Shown here: one piece after another, positions 1-12,200 of the stretch | Position numbering within the stretch: the stretch's first letter is position 1 | How the letters are laid out: every line of letters begins with the position of its first letter | Program-made: the position numbers and the translations under genes | The notes under the pieces: model-generated | The model's database searches: none | What the model saw: the letters and a program-made list of their open reading frames with translations, nothing else | What the model was told of the DNA's origin: nothing | From: Nemertoderma westbladi | Taxonomy: Eukaryota; Xenacoelomorpha; Nemertodermatida; Nemertodermatidae | Reading direction: 5' to 3' | DNA: 46,471 bases | Assembly (NCBI GenBank): GCA_032718475.1 | Contig: JAUCBJ010003817.1 | Location: 1 to 46,471 of the forward strand

Positions 1-44
1 AGTTCCTCTCATGGAGTGGTCGCGAATTATCCATTCCAGCTGAA

Positions 45-2021
45 ATGATTTTAACCAAACCTAAAATGACATCTTACGTTTCTGAAGAACCAGCCGCCAT
101 CTGTGTAGATAGTGTTTTATCCAATCGAGGTGTTAAAGTGCAGTATTGTCGCTATTGTACTCTTCCACAGACTAACCTGGTAAGACATTTCAAGCAAATA
201 CATAGTGAAGAGTCGCATGTTAATCAATTAATTGATATTGATAAAGGAATTGAATTCAAGAAAAAGAGAAAGCAATTCTCTTTAGCTGAGCAAACACTTT
301 TCAAGAAAAGACAGGATATTATTGAACTTCTTCGCAATGAGGGTAATTTCAAGCATAATAACAGTGTGCGAAAGCATGGGGCAGGAATCATTGCTGTAAA
401 AAGGCGAGATGGTCATATAAAAAATTCAAACGCAATAATACAATCCACAAGTACAGATCAAGTAACAAGTTGCCCATTTTGTAAGGCCTCTTTTCGTTCG
501 CATCAGCTGAGTCTGCATTCGAAAAAATGTACATTAAAACCTGCTGGTGCATCTCATGTGGGATCCTTAATCGCTGGTCGCGCTTTAGATATGGTCCAGT
601 TTGATGAGAGCAGTGAACTTCGCTCCTTATATGCCAGCATGCGCCAGGATGTAATACTTGATATACTCAAGAGTGACACATCATTTGTCGAGTTGGCTAA
701 ATTTTTTCTAAAGAGAAGAAGAGATGGTGATGAGAGTCTTTCATCTTCCCAACAGACCTTAAGACGCTTGGCTCGGTTGTTGAACTTACTGCAAAGAGAT
801 AATTTTCGATTCCAGGCGCAGGATATGATAAATCCTGCAAATTTTGATAGGGTCTCTGATTGTGTTACTTTAAACTTTGTAAAGGCCACACAGCTGAAAA
901 TCGGTTATAACTTAAAGGCCCTCGCTGGTGTGATTCATTGTAATGCAATCAAAACAAACAATACTATGATGCAAACACGGTCAACTGATTTCTTGACGCT
1001 GTATGAGAAGGAATGGGGGTCTATAGTGTCGCGGCGTGCCCGGCATGGAATTATAAAAGAACGGTTTAATAAAGTTCAAACCATACCACTAACTGAAGAT
1101 ATTGTATTATTTCACAAACGAGTCAATGAAGATATTCTTAAAATATCGTCCATGGATAAAGAATGTCGAAATTATAGACATACGCAGGAGATAGTTCTTG
1201 CTCAAATTATCATCTTCAACAGCAAGCGAGCTAGTGAACCAGGTGGCATTAAATGCCACACAGTCTTAAATGGTCTAAATAGGGACCCCACTGCTCAAAC
1301 ACCCAAGGAGGTTATCTCCAAATTATCAGACATTGAAAAACAGCTTATTAAACGGATTGGCACGATAACAATATTGGGGAAGCAAGGAAGACCAGTTCCG
1401 ATCCTAATAACACCACAGGTACGAATTCTGTTGCTATACCTTTGCGAGAATTTGGATGACAATGAATATGTCTTCAAGTCTACTGGCGCTAATCCAATAA
1501 GAGGGCTGGATATATTGCACAAATATGCTTATCGTTATGAATTAAAACAACCTGAATTGATCAGAAGCACAATATTAAGAAAGTACTGCGCCACTGTCTG
1601 CCAATTATTAAACTTAGATGAAAATGAGAAAGATTGGCTGAGCCGACATTTGGGGCACTCACCCATGATACACCAACAAGTTTACAGACTCCACGACAAT
1701 GTCATTGAAATCAGCCAAATATCGAAAGTCATGCTCGCCATTAGTAAAGGAAAACTAAACAAATCCGCTGGTAAAAAGATGACAGAAATCTCATTAGAAG
1801 ATGTGTTGTCCGATATAGAGGATGAAGACGAACAGGTTCGAAATGGAGAAGAGATACCTGATGAAACTGAAGAGGTTCCAAGTATAGTTCACAGTATAGA
1901 TCGCGAGGAAGACGGAAAGATAAATGTAGATGAATATGATGTCCTAAATGAATTCGAGAGGGAGGTTGGTAATACTAATATAATTGGAATTTGTGCACTG
2001 TCAGAAAGATTGTATCACTAA
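45..2021 (+). CDS. Crypton-like tyrosine recombinase with zinc-finger motifs, main exon
   Basis: A 658-codon open frame. Residues 35-53 hold a C-x2-C-x9-H-x4-H finger (CRYC...RHFKQIH), and a second C-x2-C-x11-H-x3-C finger starts at CPFC near residue 143. The C-terminal half matches the tyrosine recombinase fold: Arg I at R395 (KRASE), a beta-hairpin Lys at K446 (GKQGRP), Arg II at R512 (TILRKYCAT, with Thr where His is usual), H538 in HLGHSP and nucleophile Y547 (QQVYRL). All residues needed for DNA cleavage and rejoining are therefore present. An acidic tail follows from about residue 585. The frame is open to the left window edge, so the true start may lie upstream of the ATG at 45. The unspliced frame stops at 2021, but a donor GAG/GTTGGT at 1965 joins in phase to the exon at 2301. 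This combination is known from Crypton-type elements and their domesticated descendants; whether it is mobile or domesticated cannot be told here. Confidence 0.8.
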   Translation: MILTKPKMTSYVSEEPAAICVDSVLSNRGVKVQYCRYCTLPQTNLVRHFKQIHSEESHVNQLIDIDKGIEFKKKRKQFSLAEQTLFKKRQDIIELLRNEGNFKHNNSVRKHGAGIIAVKRRDGHIKNSNAIIQSTSTDQVTSCPFCKASFRSHQLSLHSKKCTLKPAGASHVGSLIAGRALDMVQFDESSELRSLYASMRQDVILDILKSDTSFVELAKFFLKRRRDGDESLSSSQQTLRRLARLLNLLQRDNFRFQAQDMINPANFDRVSDCVTLNFVKATQLKIGYNLKALAGVIHCNAIKTNNTMMQTRSTDFLTLYEKEWGSIVSRRARHGIIKERFNKVQTIPLTEDIVLFHKRVNEDILKISSMDKECRNYRHTQEIVLAQIIIFNSKRASEPGGIKCHTVLNGLNRDPTAQTPKEVISKLSDIEKQLIKRIGTITILGKQGRPVPILITPQVRILLLYLCENLDDNEYVFKSTGANPIRGLDILHKYAYRYELKQPELIRSTILRKYCATVCQLLNLDENEKDWLSRHLGHSPMIHQQVYRLHDNVIEISQISKVMLAISKGKLNKSAGKKMTEISLEDVLSDIEDEDEQVRNGEEIPDETEEVPSIVHSIDREEDGKINVDEYDVLNEFEREVGNTNIIGICALSERLYH

Positions 2022-2300
2022 GAAAATATAAATTGATAGAAGATTTAATAGAAAATATTTGAAACTAATACAATATTAACAAATTTAACGATCTCAGTCA
2101 GAAGCAATTATTGGTTCTTTAAAAATTTAAAACCAGACAAAAATTCACTTCAGTTCAAAAATATTAAAATTTTGAAACCCAGGGATGCCTTAGAAAATCA
2201 TATTATATAGTTTCGCACTTACCATTACAATGATATTAAGGATGAGTTTTGTTATAGTCTTTCTAATTAGATTCGAATAATCTTATTTTTCTATAAATAG

Positions 2301-2609
2301 GTTGGGGTTACCAGTGGTGTTGGAGAAGAGAATATATCGCCTATGTTGAATGATGGTTGCCAAAAAGAGAAGTTGCCTAGGTCTACAAAGAAGCGTAGGG
2401 AGAAATCAAAACCGATGGAAAAGCGAAATTGGTCCAAGAAAGAGTTAAAGACAATAGAGAGGTGCTTTGAGAAAAACCTACTTAATATGACGCCGCCCAA
2501 AAAGGAGGAAATAGAGCAAATTCAAAGAGAGCACAGTATTCTTGGTAGTATCCCATGGCGGCATATTTACCATCAAATATATAACCGAATCAGGAAACGT
2601 AAAAGATAA
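2301..2609 (+). CDS. Second exon of the recombinase: basic SANT-like C-terminal tail
   Basis: The exon starts after acceptor CTATAAATAG/GTTGGG in phase 0, which matches a phase-0 donor at 1965; the spliced product would be about 742 residues. The tail has a conserved arrangement: KRNWSKKEL, then FEKNLL, then PPKKEEIEQIQ, then PWRHIYHQIYNRIRK. I recognise the pattern (basic-W-[ST]-x2-E...F...P-K-E...W-x2-I-x3-[IV]-x-N-x-I) as the C-terminal tail often found on zinc-finger/recombinase-like proteins of marine animals, probably a small helical DNA-binding domain. The stop at 2607-2609 is followed 31 nt later by AATAAA. Alternatively, the protein ends at 2021 and this exon serves an alternative isoform. 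Confidence 0.6.
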   Translation, partial: VGVTSGVGEENISPMLNDGCQKEKLPRSTKKRREKSKPMEKRNWSKKELKTIERCFEKNLLNMTPPKKEEIEQIQREHSILGSIPWRHIYHQIYNRIRKRKR

Positions 2610-2640
2610 ATTAATTAACCATTAACTGTAACGTGATAAA

Positions 2641-2646
2641 AATAAA
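2641..2646 (+). promoter_or_regulatory. Polyadenylation signal of the recombinase gene
   Basis: AATAAA lies 31 nt after the stop codon at 2609, with a second copy at 2720-2725. It supports a transcript that includes the second exon. Confidence 0.45.
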
Positions 2647-4247
2647 TACTGCCTATTATTGTTGTTCAAAATTACCATGTCAGTCACATGAAGTTTAGTA
2701 TTCGACTCTGAATAATATCAATAAATGTTATTAAGCCATCATACTTAACCCTATTTAACCCGGAGGATGTGGGGGGTAATACGACCCGTGGTTTTATCAA
2801 TTATGTTTCTCAATCAAACAGAGTTCGGAATCTGAACTTACAACTTTTCAAAAAAAAAACCTTTTCCAGATATAGAACTTATGAATTGTACCATACCGTC
2901 ATCTCTATTTTTTGTCCACGGACTTGGGGGGTTCAGAATTCTTCGGAAAAATGTACTAGAGATTTGAAACTTGTTATTATTCTGGTGTTAAATTTTGGTG
3001 TTAGTACCAAATTTGAGCCCCAATTGAAAATCATCTGTTCTGAATCCAACGGAATGAATAAAAAAAGGAACTGGACATCTCAAAGTGCAAAAAGTGATGG
3101 TTACTTGTTTATTTTGTCATACAGTATTGTACCTACGTAGAGTCCTAAAACGATATTTATAGTAATTCAATGATTTTAAATTGCCTTTTTCATCGTCCCA
3201 AAAACAGTTTAACTTTTATATATTTTCATTATGTGATTTTTGTTCATTATAACTGCCAAAATTTTCACACTTAGGTTAGCACTATATTCAATTTACTCTT
3301 AAAATATTATACTGCTAACATTTACACAGTGCAGTTAGCACTATAGTAACTTTATTTTTATAATATTATACTGCTAACATTTACACACAAAGTTAGCACT
3401 ATAGAAGATTCTGCCAATATATTGATGCACACATGAGACGCTAGGGGGCGCATCGCAATTTACACATACACATGTCCGAGTTTGCAAAACCTTTAAAGTG
3501 CTAACAGCCAAACTGAAAGCAAATTTGCACCAATCATGTCTTTAGAATTCATTTGGCAGGTTTGGTTAGCACTTTATGTTAGCACTTTAAAAAAGTTAGC
3601 ACTTTAGCCTAAAAAGCTGCTGTGTAGTTAGACCTTTAGGGGTTCTACAAACACCCCCCCCCCCCCCCCCCCCCCCCCTTACACACACACACCCACACTC
3701 AAACACACACCCGCATACACAGTCAGGTAATAATGGTCACTTATGTCAATAGGACCGTGAACCAATAATTAACAGTTAAAGTTTAAACTTGTAAACCGAA
3801 ATGTTTTTAAATCTAATAGGCCAAGCTATTTATGTGGTTTAAAGTAACTTTTTTAACCAATGTTAATTATATCATACATTTCAACTAGAACTCGTCTCTT
3901 ATATTTCCAATCTATTTTCTGAATCAATGCAGGTTTCTAGCCAAAGCATCCTTATCGTGGGCAGGAACTGTTAACACTGCAATTGTTATATACTTTAAAG
4001 ATCTACAAAGTGGCTTACATTCCCTTTTGAACTGAATTGTAAGTTGTGGACAATTAATTAGGCCGTTCAGATCCCCAAAAAACAATTGCTGTATATCGAA
4101 CTTACAAACCCGTTTCACACCATCATCGATGTATCCCAGTAACATAGTTTCTAATATAAAATATAGATCATAAAATAACAACTATAGGCCAAGTTCTGTT
4201 TGAATTTCCCTTCTAATATCTGCAAATAATAATCTGTAAAGTAGTAG
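2647..4247. other. Intergenic stretch with short repeats and a poly-C run
   Basis: No gene is recognised. Positions 3265-3420 contain about three copies of a motif ending TTAGCACTATAG, interleaved with TATTATACTGCTAACATTTA. A run of 25 C residues (3654-3678) is followed by a CA-rich tract. Two open frames (2769-3140 + and 3924-4181 -) show no family resemblance. Confidence 0.5.
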
Positions 4248-5625
4248 TGTATGAGAGGATTGACGGTGTTTTAGGTGTCAATCCTCTCACTCAGAATGTA
4301 TGAGAGGATTGACATTATTAATAATAACAGTCAATTCTCTCACTCACAAACTTATATATGTATGAGAGGATTGACGGTGTTTCAGGTGTCAATCCTATCA
4401 CTCAGAATGTGTGAGAGGATTGACATTATTAATAATAACAGTCAATCCTCTCACTCACAAACTTATATATGTATGAGAGGATTGACGGTGTTTCAGGTGT
4501 CAATCCTCTCACTCAGAATGTGTGAGAGGATTGACATTATTAATAATAACAGTCAATCCTCTCACTCACAAACTTATATATGTATGAGAGGATTGACTGT
4601 ATTTTAGGTGTCAATCCTCTCACTCAGAATGTGTGAGAGGATTGACATTATTAATAATAACAGTCAATCCTCTCACTCACAAACTTATATATGTATGAGA
4701 GGATTGATGGTGTTTTAGGTGTCAATCCTCTCGCTCAGAATGTGTGAGAGGATTGACATTATTAATAATAACAGTCAATCATCCTCTCACTCACAAACTT
4801 ATATATGTATGAGAGGATTGAATGTATTTTAGGTGTCAATCCTATCACTCAGAATGTGTGAGAGGATTGACATTATTAATAATAACAGTCAATCCTCTCA
4901 CTCACAAACTTATATATGTATGAGAGGATTGACGGTGTTTTGGGTGTCAATCCTCTCACTCAGAATGTGTGAGAGGATTGACATTATTAATAATAACAGT
5001 CAATCCTCTCACTCACAAACTTATTTATGTATGAGAGGATTGACTGTATTTTAGGTGTCAATCCTCTCACTCACAAACTTATTTATGTTTGAGAGGATTG
5101 AAAATATTAATAATAACAGTCAATCCTCTCACTCACAAACTTATATATGTATGAGAGGATTGATGGTGTTTTAGGTGTCAATCCTCTCGCTCAGAATGTG
5201 TGAGAGGATTGACATTATTAATAATAACAGTCAATCCTCTCACTCACAAACTTATATATGTATGAGAGGATTGACGGTGTTTTGGGTGTCAATCCTCTCA
5301 CTCAGAATGTGTGAGAGGATTGACATTATTAATAATAACAGTCAATCCTCTCACTCACAAACTTATATATGTATGAGAGGATTGACGGTGTTTTGGGTGT
5401 CAATCCTCTCACTCAGAATGTGTGAGAGGATTGACATTATTAATAATAACAGTCATTCCTCTCACTCACAAACTTATATATTTATGAGAGGATTGACTGT
5501 ATTTTAGGTGTCAATCCTCTCACTCACAAACTTATTTATGTTTGAGAGGATTGAAAATATTAATAATAACAGTCAATCCTCTCACTCACAAACTTATTTA
5601 TGTGCGAGAGGATTGACAGACAACA
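4248..5625. repeat. 111-bp minisatellite made of two alternating hairpins (about 12 units)
   Basis: Each unit carries two inverted repeats sharing the stem GAGAGGATTGAC / GTCAATCCTCTC. One loop is about 12 nt (GGTGTTTTAGGT); the other is about 16 nt and contains the palindrome ATTATTAATAAT. The period is 111 bp (37 codons), so spurious periodic open frames run through it on the + strand. Variants include units near 5070-5110 and 5515-5560 where the stem is altered to GAGAGGATTGAA. Confidence 0.9.
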
Positions 5626-6119
5626 TCATGCCATTCCTTTCTCTCAAACTATCCTGTGTGTTTCGTAACGTGTGCATTCAGTATACAGGTTTATATTAAT
5701 GTCATTTTCAGCGACTTGTTCTTCTGGTGATATTCCTGTGTTTCCAACCAAGAATTGGTATAGAAATATAGAATTGGTACCAGAGTTATTTGAGAACTTC
5801 TTAATTCTATACGAATTTAACACAACAGGATAAACCTCCATAACAGGATAACAAATCTTAATAGAATTATTTGAACCTAGTATAACGAATTGTATTTTAG
5901 TCGGCATAATATGTGTGAAACATTCTACGAACTTATTAGATTTGGTATTCAGAATGAATGTGTCGGTAACCTCCTTTGTATTGCATGGTTCATCACTCTA
6001 ACATTTTCGAATGCATTACAAATACTTGAAATATCCACTGTATTTACACATGCCTTACAAATGTGTGTTATTATATGGTCTATACGGTCTATATGGTCTA
6101 TAATTATTTTGATCTATAG
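5626..6119. other. Spacer before the first visible cyclase A exon
   Basis: No kinase-homology or coiled-coil exon is recognisable here, although cyclase B has its coiled-coil exon only about 400 bp before the equivalent position. An 87-codon frame on the - strand (5644-5907) is open but resembles nothing I know. Confidence 0.4.
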
Positions 6120-6243
6120 AATGGTTGCCAATCAACTTAAGAGAGGTGAGCCTGTTGAAGCTGAAACTTATGATTGTGTAACGATATATTTTAGTGATAT
6201 TGTTGGATTTACTAAACTTAGTTCGGAATCAGCACCAATGCAG
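6120..6243 (+). CDS. Cyclase A exon: start of cyclase domain
   Basis: Acceptor GATCTATAG/A, donor CAG/GTAGGT. It encodes [16 protein letters not shown] through [10 protein letters not shown] and ends SAPMQ in phase 0. The Asp of FSDIVGF is the first metal ligand. The equivalent exon of cyclase B (27122-27245) has the same length and phases but differs at many positions. Confidence 0.9.
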
Positions 6244-9200
6244 GTAGGTTGCTTTTAAATTACCTTTTACAGAACCATCTATTGTTCTTAAACCGATAAT
6301 AAGCTGGGGATTAACATAAGGACGTATAAGTTCAAGAGATGACGAATTACAGTAACTTTTGTCCTACCTAACCAGCCAATAGTGTGCGAATTACAGTAAA
6401 TTTTGTCCTACCTAACCAGCCAATAGTGTGCGAATTACAGTAACTTTTGTCCTACCTAACCAGCCAATAGTGTGCGAATTACAGTAAATTTTGTCCTACC
6501 TAACCAGCCAATAGTGTGCGAATTACAGTAAATTTTGTCCTACCTAACCAGCCAATAGTGTGCGAATTACAGTAACTTTTGTCCTACCTAACCAGCCAAT
6601 AGTGTGCGAATTACAGTAAATTTTGTCCTACCTAACCAGCCAATAGTGTGCGAATTACAGTAACTTTTGTCCTACCTAACCAGCCAATAGTGTGCGAATT
6701 ACAGTAACTTTTGTCCTACCTAACCAGCCAATAGTGTGCGAATTACAGTAACTTTTATCCTACCTAACCAGCCAATAGTGTGCGAATTACAGTAACTTTT
6801 GTCCTACCTAACCAGCCAATAGTGTGCGAATTACAGTAAATTTTGTCCTACCTAACCAGCCAATAGTGTGCGAATTACAGTAACTTTTGTCCTACCTAAC
6901 CAGCCAATAGTGTGCGAATTACAGTAAATTTTGTCCTACCTAACCAGCCAATAGTGTGCGAATTACAGTAACTTTTGTCCTACCTAACCAGCCAATAGTG
7001 TGCGAATTACAGTAACTTTTGTCCTACCTAACCAGCCAATAGTGTGCGAATTACAGTAACTTTTGTCCTACCTAACCAGCCAATAGTGTGCGAATTACAG
7101 TAACTTTTATCCTACCTAACCAGCCAATAGTGTGCGAATTACAGTAACTTTTGTCCTACCTAACCAGCCAATAGTGTGCGAATTACAGTAACTTTTGTCC
7201 TACCTAACCAGCCAATAGTGTGCGAATTACAGTAAATTTTGTCCTACCTAACCAGCCAATAGTGTGCGAATTACAGTAAATTTTGTCCTACCTAACCAGC
7301 CAATAGTGTGCGAATTACAGTAAATTTTGTCCTACCTAACCAGCCAATAGTGTGCGAATTACAGTAAATTTTGTCCTACCTAACCAGCCAATAGTGTGCG
7401 AATTACAGTAACTTTTATCCTACCTAACCAGCCAATAGTGTGCGAATTACAGTAACTTTTGTCCTACCTAACCAGCCAATAGTGTGCGAATTACAGTAAA
7501 TTTTGTCCTACCTAACCAGCCAATAGTGTGCGAATTACAGTAACTTTTGTCCTACCTAACCAGCCAATAGTGTGCGAATTACAGTAAATTTTGTCCTACC
7601 TAACCAGCCAATAGTGTGCGAATTACAGTAAATTTTGTCCTACCTAACCAGCCAATAGTGTGCGAATTACAGTAACTTTTGTCCTACCTAACCAGCCAAT
7701 AGTGTGCGAATTACAGTAACTTTTGTCCTACCTAACCAGCCAATAGTGTGCGAATTACAGTAACTTTTATCCTACCTAACCAGCCAATAGTGTGCGAATT
7801 ACAGTAACTTTTGTCCTACCTAACCAGCCAATAGTGTGCGAATTACAGTAAATTTTGTCCTACCTAACCAGCCAATAGTGTGCGAATTACAGTAAATTTT
7901 GTCCTACCTAACCAGCCAATAGTGTGCGAATTACAGTAACTTTTGTCCTACCTAACCAGCCAATAGTGTGCGAATTACAGTAACTTTTGTCCTACCTAAC
8001 CAGCCAATAGTGTGCGAATTACAGTAACTTTTGTCCTACCTAACCAGCCAATAGTGTGCGAATTACAGTAACTTTTATCCTACCTAACCAGCCAATAGTG
8101 TGCGAATTACAGTAACTTTTGTCCTACCTAACCAGCCAATAGTGTGCGAATTACAGTAACTTTTGTCCTACCTAACCAGCCAATAGTGTGCGAATTACAG
8201 TAACTTGTGTCATACCTAACCAGCCAGTAGTGTTCCAATACAAGGTACTGGTATATATTGAGATTGCTATTGTATAAAATTGAATTCAAAAACTATTCAT
8301 TATTTCCATAGGTTGTTGCGTTTCTCAATGACCTTTATACATGCTTTGATTCTATAGCCCACAAACATGATGTCTACAAAGTTGAAACTATTGGTGATGC
8401 TTACATGGTTGTGAGTGGTTTACCTGGTAGAAATGGAAATTTGCATGCAGGTGAGAACATAGTGCTTCTTACTAATATTATTACAACGCTGTTTTTAACT
8501 AACACTCACAATTAGACAGAATCCAAATTACCAAAGGCGATTTCACATGTGTGAAGGTGAAGGAAATCAATATGGAAGTTATAAAAATGAAGAAAGAAGA
8601 TGGATCTCTGGGTATTCAGTCATACAAATACAACAACACAAATACAGCATCGACTTTCATATTTCCATATCAAATAATGACCTTGCTGGACTTCGATTTC
8701 CTTGTCCAAGAAGACGTGGAGCTAAGACTACCGAAATACGGGACAGGGACGAGGGACACCCCATGTCATAAAAGCTGCATCTAATAAAGTTAAATATTAA
8801 AGTTGTTATTTCAATGTTATATTTCAGGAGAGATTGCAACTATGTCACTTGCTCTTTTGGAAGCAATTAAAACATTTAAAATTCAACACAAACCAGAGGA
8901 AATACTGAAACTGAGAATTGGAATCCATTCTGGTAAGAACAAATAAGAACAAAATGCTGTCTGTGTTCATAACAGAACATTGAGTAATTTTTTGAGATTT
9001 TCAGGGATTTAGCTTAGGTTTCCATGCAACCATTTTTAAACTATTAACTTAAAATTATTAGATGAACCCCGTAACTCCATTATTTGCGGATTGGAATAAC
9101 TCTGTAAATCATGGAAAACTTACGGTTGATGTGAAGGGCCATTGTATAAGTGAATTTGATGAGCACGAGATATTAGAGATGAAAAGTCATGCGCACATAA

Positions 9201-12200
9201 TCCAACATCAGGGGAATCTGTGAGCATCTAATTCAAACTATTTATTTAAAACTTATTTAGGCAACAATAAAAAGCGCAAATAACTTAAACTTCATGATTT
9301 GAGAAATCAAGATTCTAAAAAACAGCTGACGTTTCGATTTATTCAACAATAATCATTTTCAAAGCAAAAACAAATACCTGAAAATTAGTGAAAGACAGTA
9401 CTAAATACAAAATACAATAATAAGGATTTTATTGTCGCCTTAATAAGCTTCAGATTCCCACAACTCAAACTCTATCATTTATTTAAAATATAAACAATTA
9501 TTATAGATTTCTTCAGAACGGCAAAAATCAACTTACGGTGATCTGCCTTTTTGCAGAACACCCTGGGCAAATTGGTAAAAGTAACATTATTCTGCTGTAA
9601 ATACAGTACAGTACATTGCGTATTAGTGGTGTTGAGAATCGTATACACTGTACCTGTGGAAATGTAAAATAATATAAACTTATACTCTTTAAACCGTACT
9701 GGAGGTAGGTGGGATAGCTCATTTGGTTGAGCCCCAGGCCTGCAATCTATTGGTTATAGGTTCGAGCCCCGCCAGGGTCCACTTTATGTGAAACCCATTG
9801 AAACTAAATCAAACATTTGGACACAGATCCATTATTGTGAATCGTAAGAGAAGGTAATGTAGTCTCGTATAAGGCAGTGCTTAGGGTGTAATATATTTCA
9901 ACGGGTGCAAGGTACTGCTTCGAATTATTATAAGTATTTTGGCTGAATGAGTGGTTATTATTATTTATTATATATATTATAATACTGTCATAAATTTGTA
10001 AAGTGGACCTGATGGTGGAGACCTCCAGCTTGTGCTCTGGTGCTCTAAACATTCTGATACAAGCTCACATAAATAGTAGACCTGGAAATACCACCTGTAT
10101 TGTCATATTGTATAGGCTGTATGTGTATAAGTACTTCCTCACTGCATCCAAACAAAACTACCAATCATCTACAGCTAGATGTGCAGCAACAACCACTCTG
10201 GCCCTTTTTGAAGTCCCCTAACTTTAAAGTAATTTTTGTCCTGGTTTATTTCGTAGAGAAATGTTTTTTCAACAGTGAACTAGTTACATCTAACTTACAG
10301 ATCTGCTATCATCACAAAGCAATTGGTATTAAATGCCAGCCGTAGCTACTGTATGATGTCATGGGATCTGGGTTGGTAGACTTGTTATGACTTGTTCGGG
10401 GCCCAGATGCCAGGCGAGTTTGTTGTTAACCAGTAGGTTTACAGGACAAAGGAGTTATAATAGTTCTTCTGGGTGTTGGGGATTACTCAGCTACTTTCGT
10501 CTTTAACTTCCTCATATATTGTTAATAAACAGTATAATAGTAAACATAACGCAGATAGATAACTAGCTTATATCCCGAGTCCGGCTAGTGCGGGACAATG
10601 CAATGGTTCCGTACAGGTTAAAAACTGTAAGTCAGTCATTGTTCGTAATAACTATCGGTTTGGCTGCAGAACCTACAGCTAAACAAGTGAGGTACAATAT
10701 CTAATGTACAATACTACTATATAGGTATTCAATCGGGACCGCTGGATAATGGTATCGCAATAATTTTTATTGTCCGTTTAAATCACTCAAGATGTCCTTT
10801 TTTTGACTTTTTATGTCCTCCAGAAATTTACCGTTAGGTTCCATGCTACAGGTTTCTCTACTGCTGTTCTCTCAGGCTATCAGTACCGGTATTAGTATAT
10901 AGAGCACTATTTTGCAGTATTGCTGTATTGTATGTACAGACGTAGGTATAAAGCAGGTATTTTAGGTATTTTAGTACCGGTACCGGCACCGGTACTGCTG
11001 TAGGCCTACCATTTAAATACGGTATTGGTAGGTCTACCGGCTGACCGGTTTGAAATGAATTGAACGGTTGAATTTGTCGAGTAATTATTAATTTATTTAA
11101 TTTGATGCGTAATTACATTGTATTGATATAATTTGACAGGTGAAGAAATTGTATTAATTTTATTTGAAATATAATTTAATTGAATTTATGTAATTTGAAA
11201 TGTAAATCAATAATGCTGTCTCTTTAAGCTGTCCCATTCCCTCAAATGTTCATGACATAGTTTATTGTTATGTTCATGACATAGTTTATTGTTTTGGTTA
11301 GAAAATCCAGCCTGTGTAACCTGCTCCTTTCCCTGATTTGGTAAAGTGACCGTTTATTGTTTTGGTTAGAAAGGCCCGCCTCTGTAACCTGCTCCCTTCC
11401 TTCATTTTGTAAAGTGACTGTTTATTGTTTTGGTTAGAAAATCCCGCCTCTGTAACCTGCCCCTTTCCCTCAATTAGTTAAATGATTGTTTATTGTTTTG
11501 GTTAGATAATCCCGCCTCTGTAACCTGCTCCTTTCCCTCAATTAGTTAAGTGATCGTTTATTCTTTTGGTTAGAAAATCCCGCGTCTGTAACCTGCTCCT
11601 TTCCCTCAATTAGTTAAGTGATCGTTTATTGTTTTGGTTAGGAAATCCCGCCTCTGTAACCTGCTCCTTTCCCTCAATTAGTTAAGTGATCGTTTATTGT
11701 TTTGGTTAGGAAATCCCGCCTCTGTAACCTGCTCCTTTCTCTCAATTGGTAATGTTATCGTTTATTGTTTTGGTTAGAAAAGAGCATCTATGTAACCTGC
11801 TCCGTTCCTTCATTTGGTAAAGTGGTTGCTTATTGTTTTGGTTAGAAAATCCCGCCTCTGTAACCTGCTCCTTTCCCTGATTTGGTAAAGTGACCGTTTA
11901 TTGTTTTGGTTAGAAAGGCTAGCCTCTGTAACCTGCTCCTTTTCTTAATTTGGTAAAGTGACTGTTTATTCATTCATTCATTCATTTGTATTTAATCAAA
12001 TAAAAATTGACATTATTGTTGACATTATGAAATAAAAGTGCTCAGCACGAATAAAAACAGATGATACGCGTAATATAAGTAGATTGCAAATGTGGCATAG
12101 TTCACGAAACAAGGTTATAGAAACATGTCAGGTAAGATACATCATAAACACAAGGAGAATTACAACAGATGTAATAATGATGAGAGACAAGTTACATTCC

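Noticed and set aside
2769-3140. 123-codon frame
   Set aside because: No homology, no splice support, and composition like the surrounding non-coding DNA.
4275-5507. Open frames of 110, 73 and 110 codons with a 37-residue period
   Set aside because: They arise only because the satellite period is a multiple of three; no start context, homology or flanking exons.
4248-5625. CRISPR-like array of repeats
   Set aside because: The units are contiguous 111-bp tandem copies with no unique spacers, in an intron-containing animal genome.
9708-9782. Functional tRNA gene
   Set aside because: A and B boxes are present, but the acceptor and anticodon stems do not pair, so a SINE relic is more likely.
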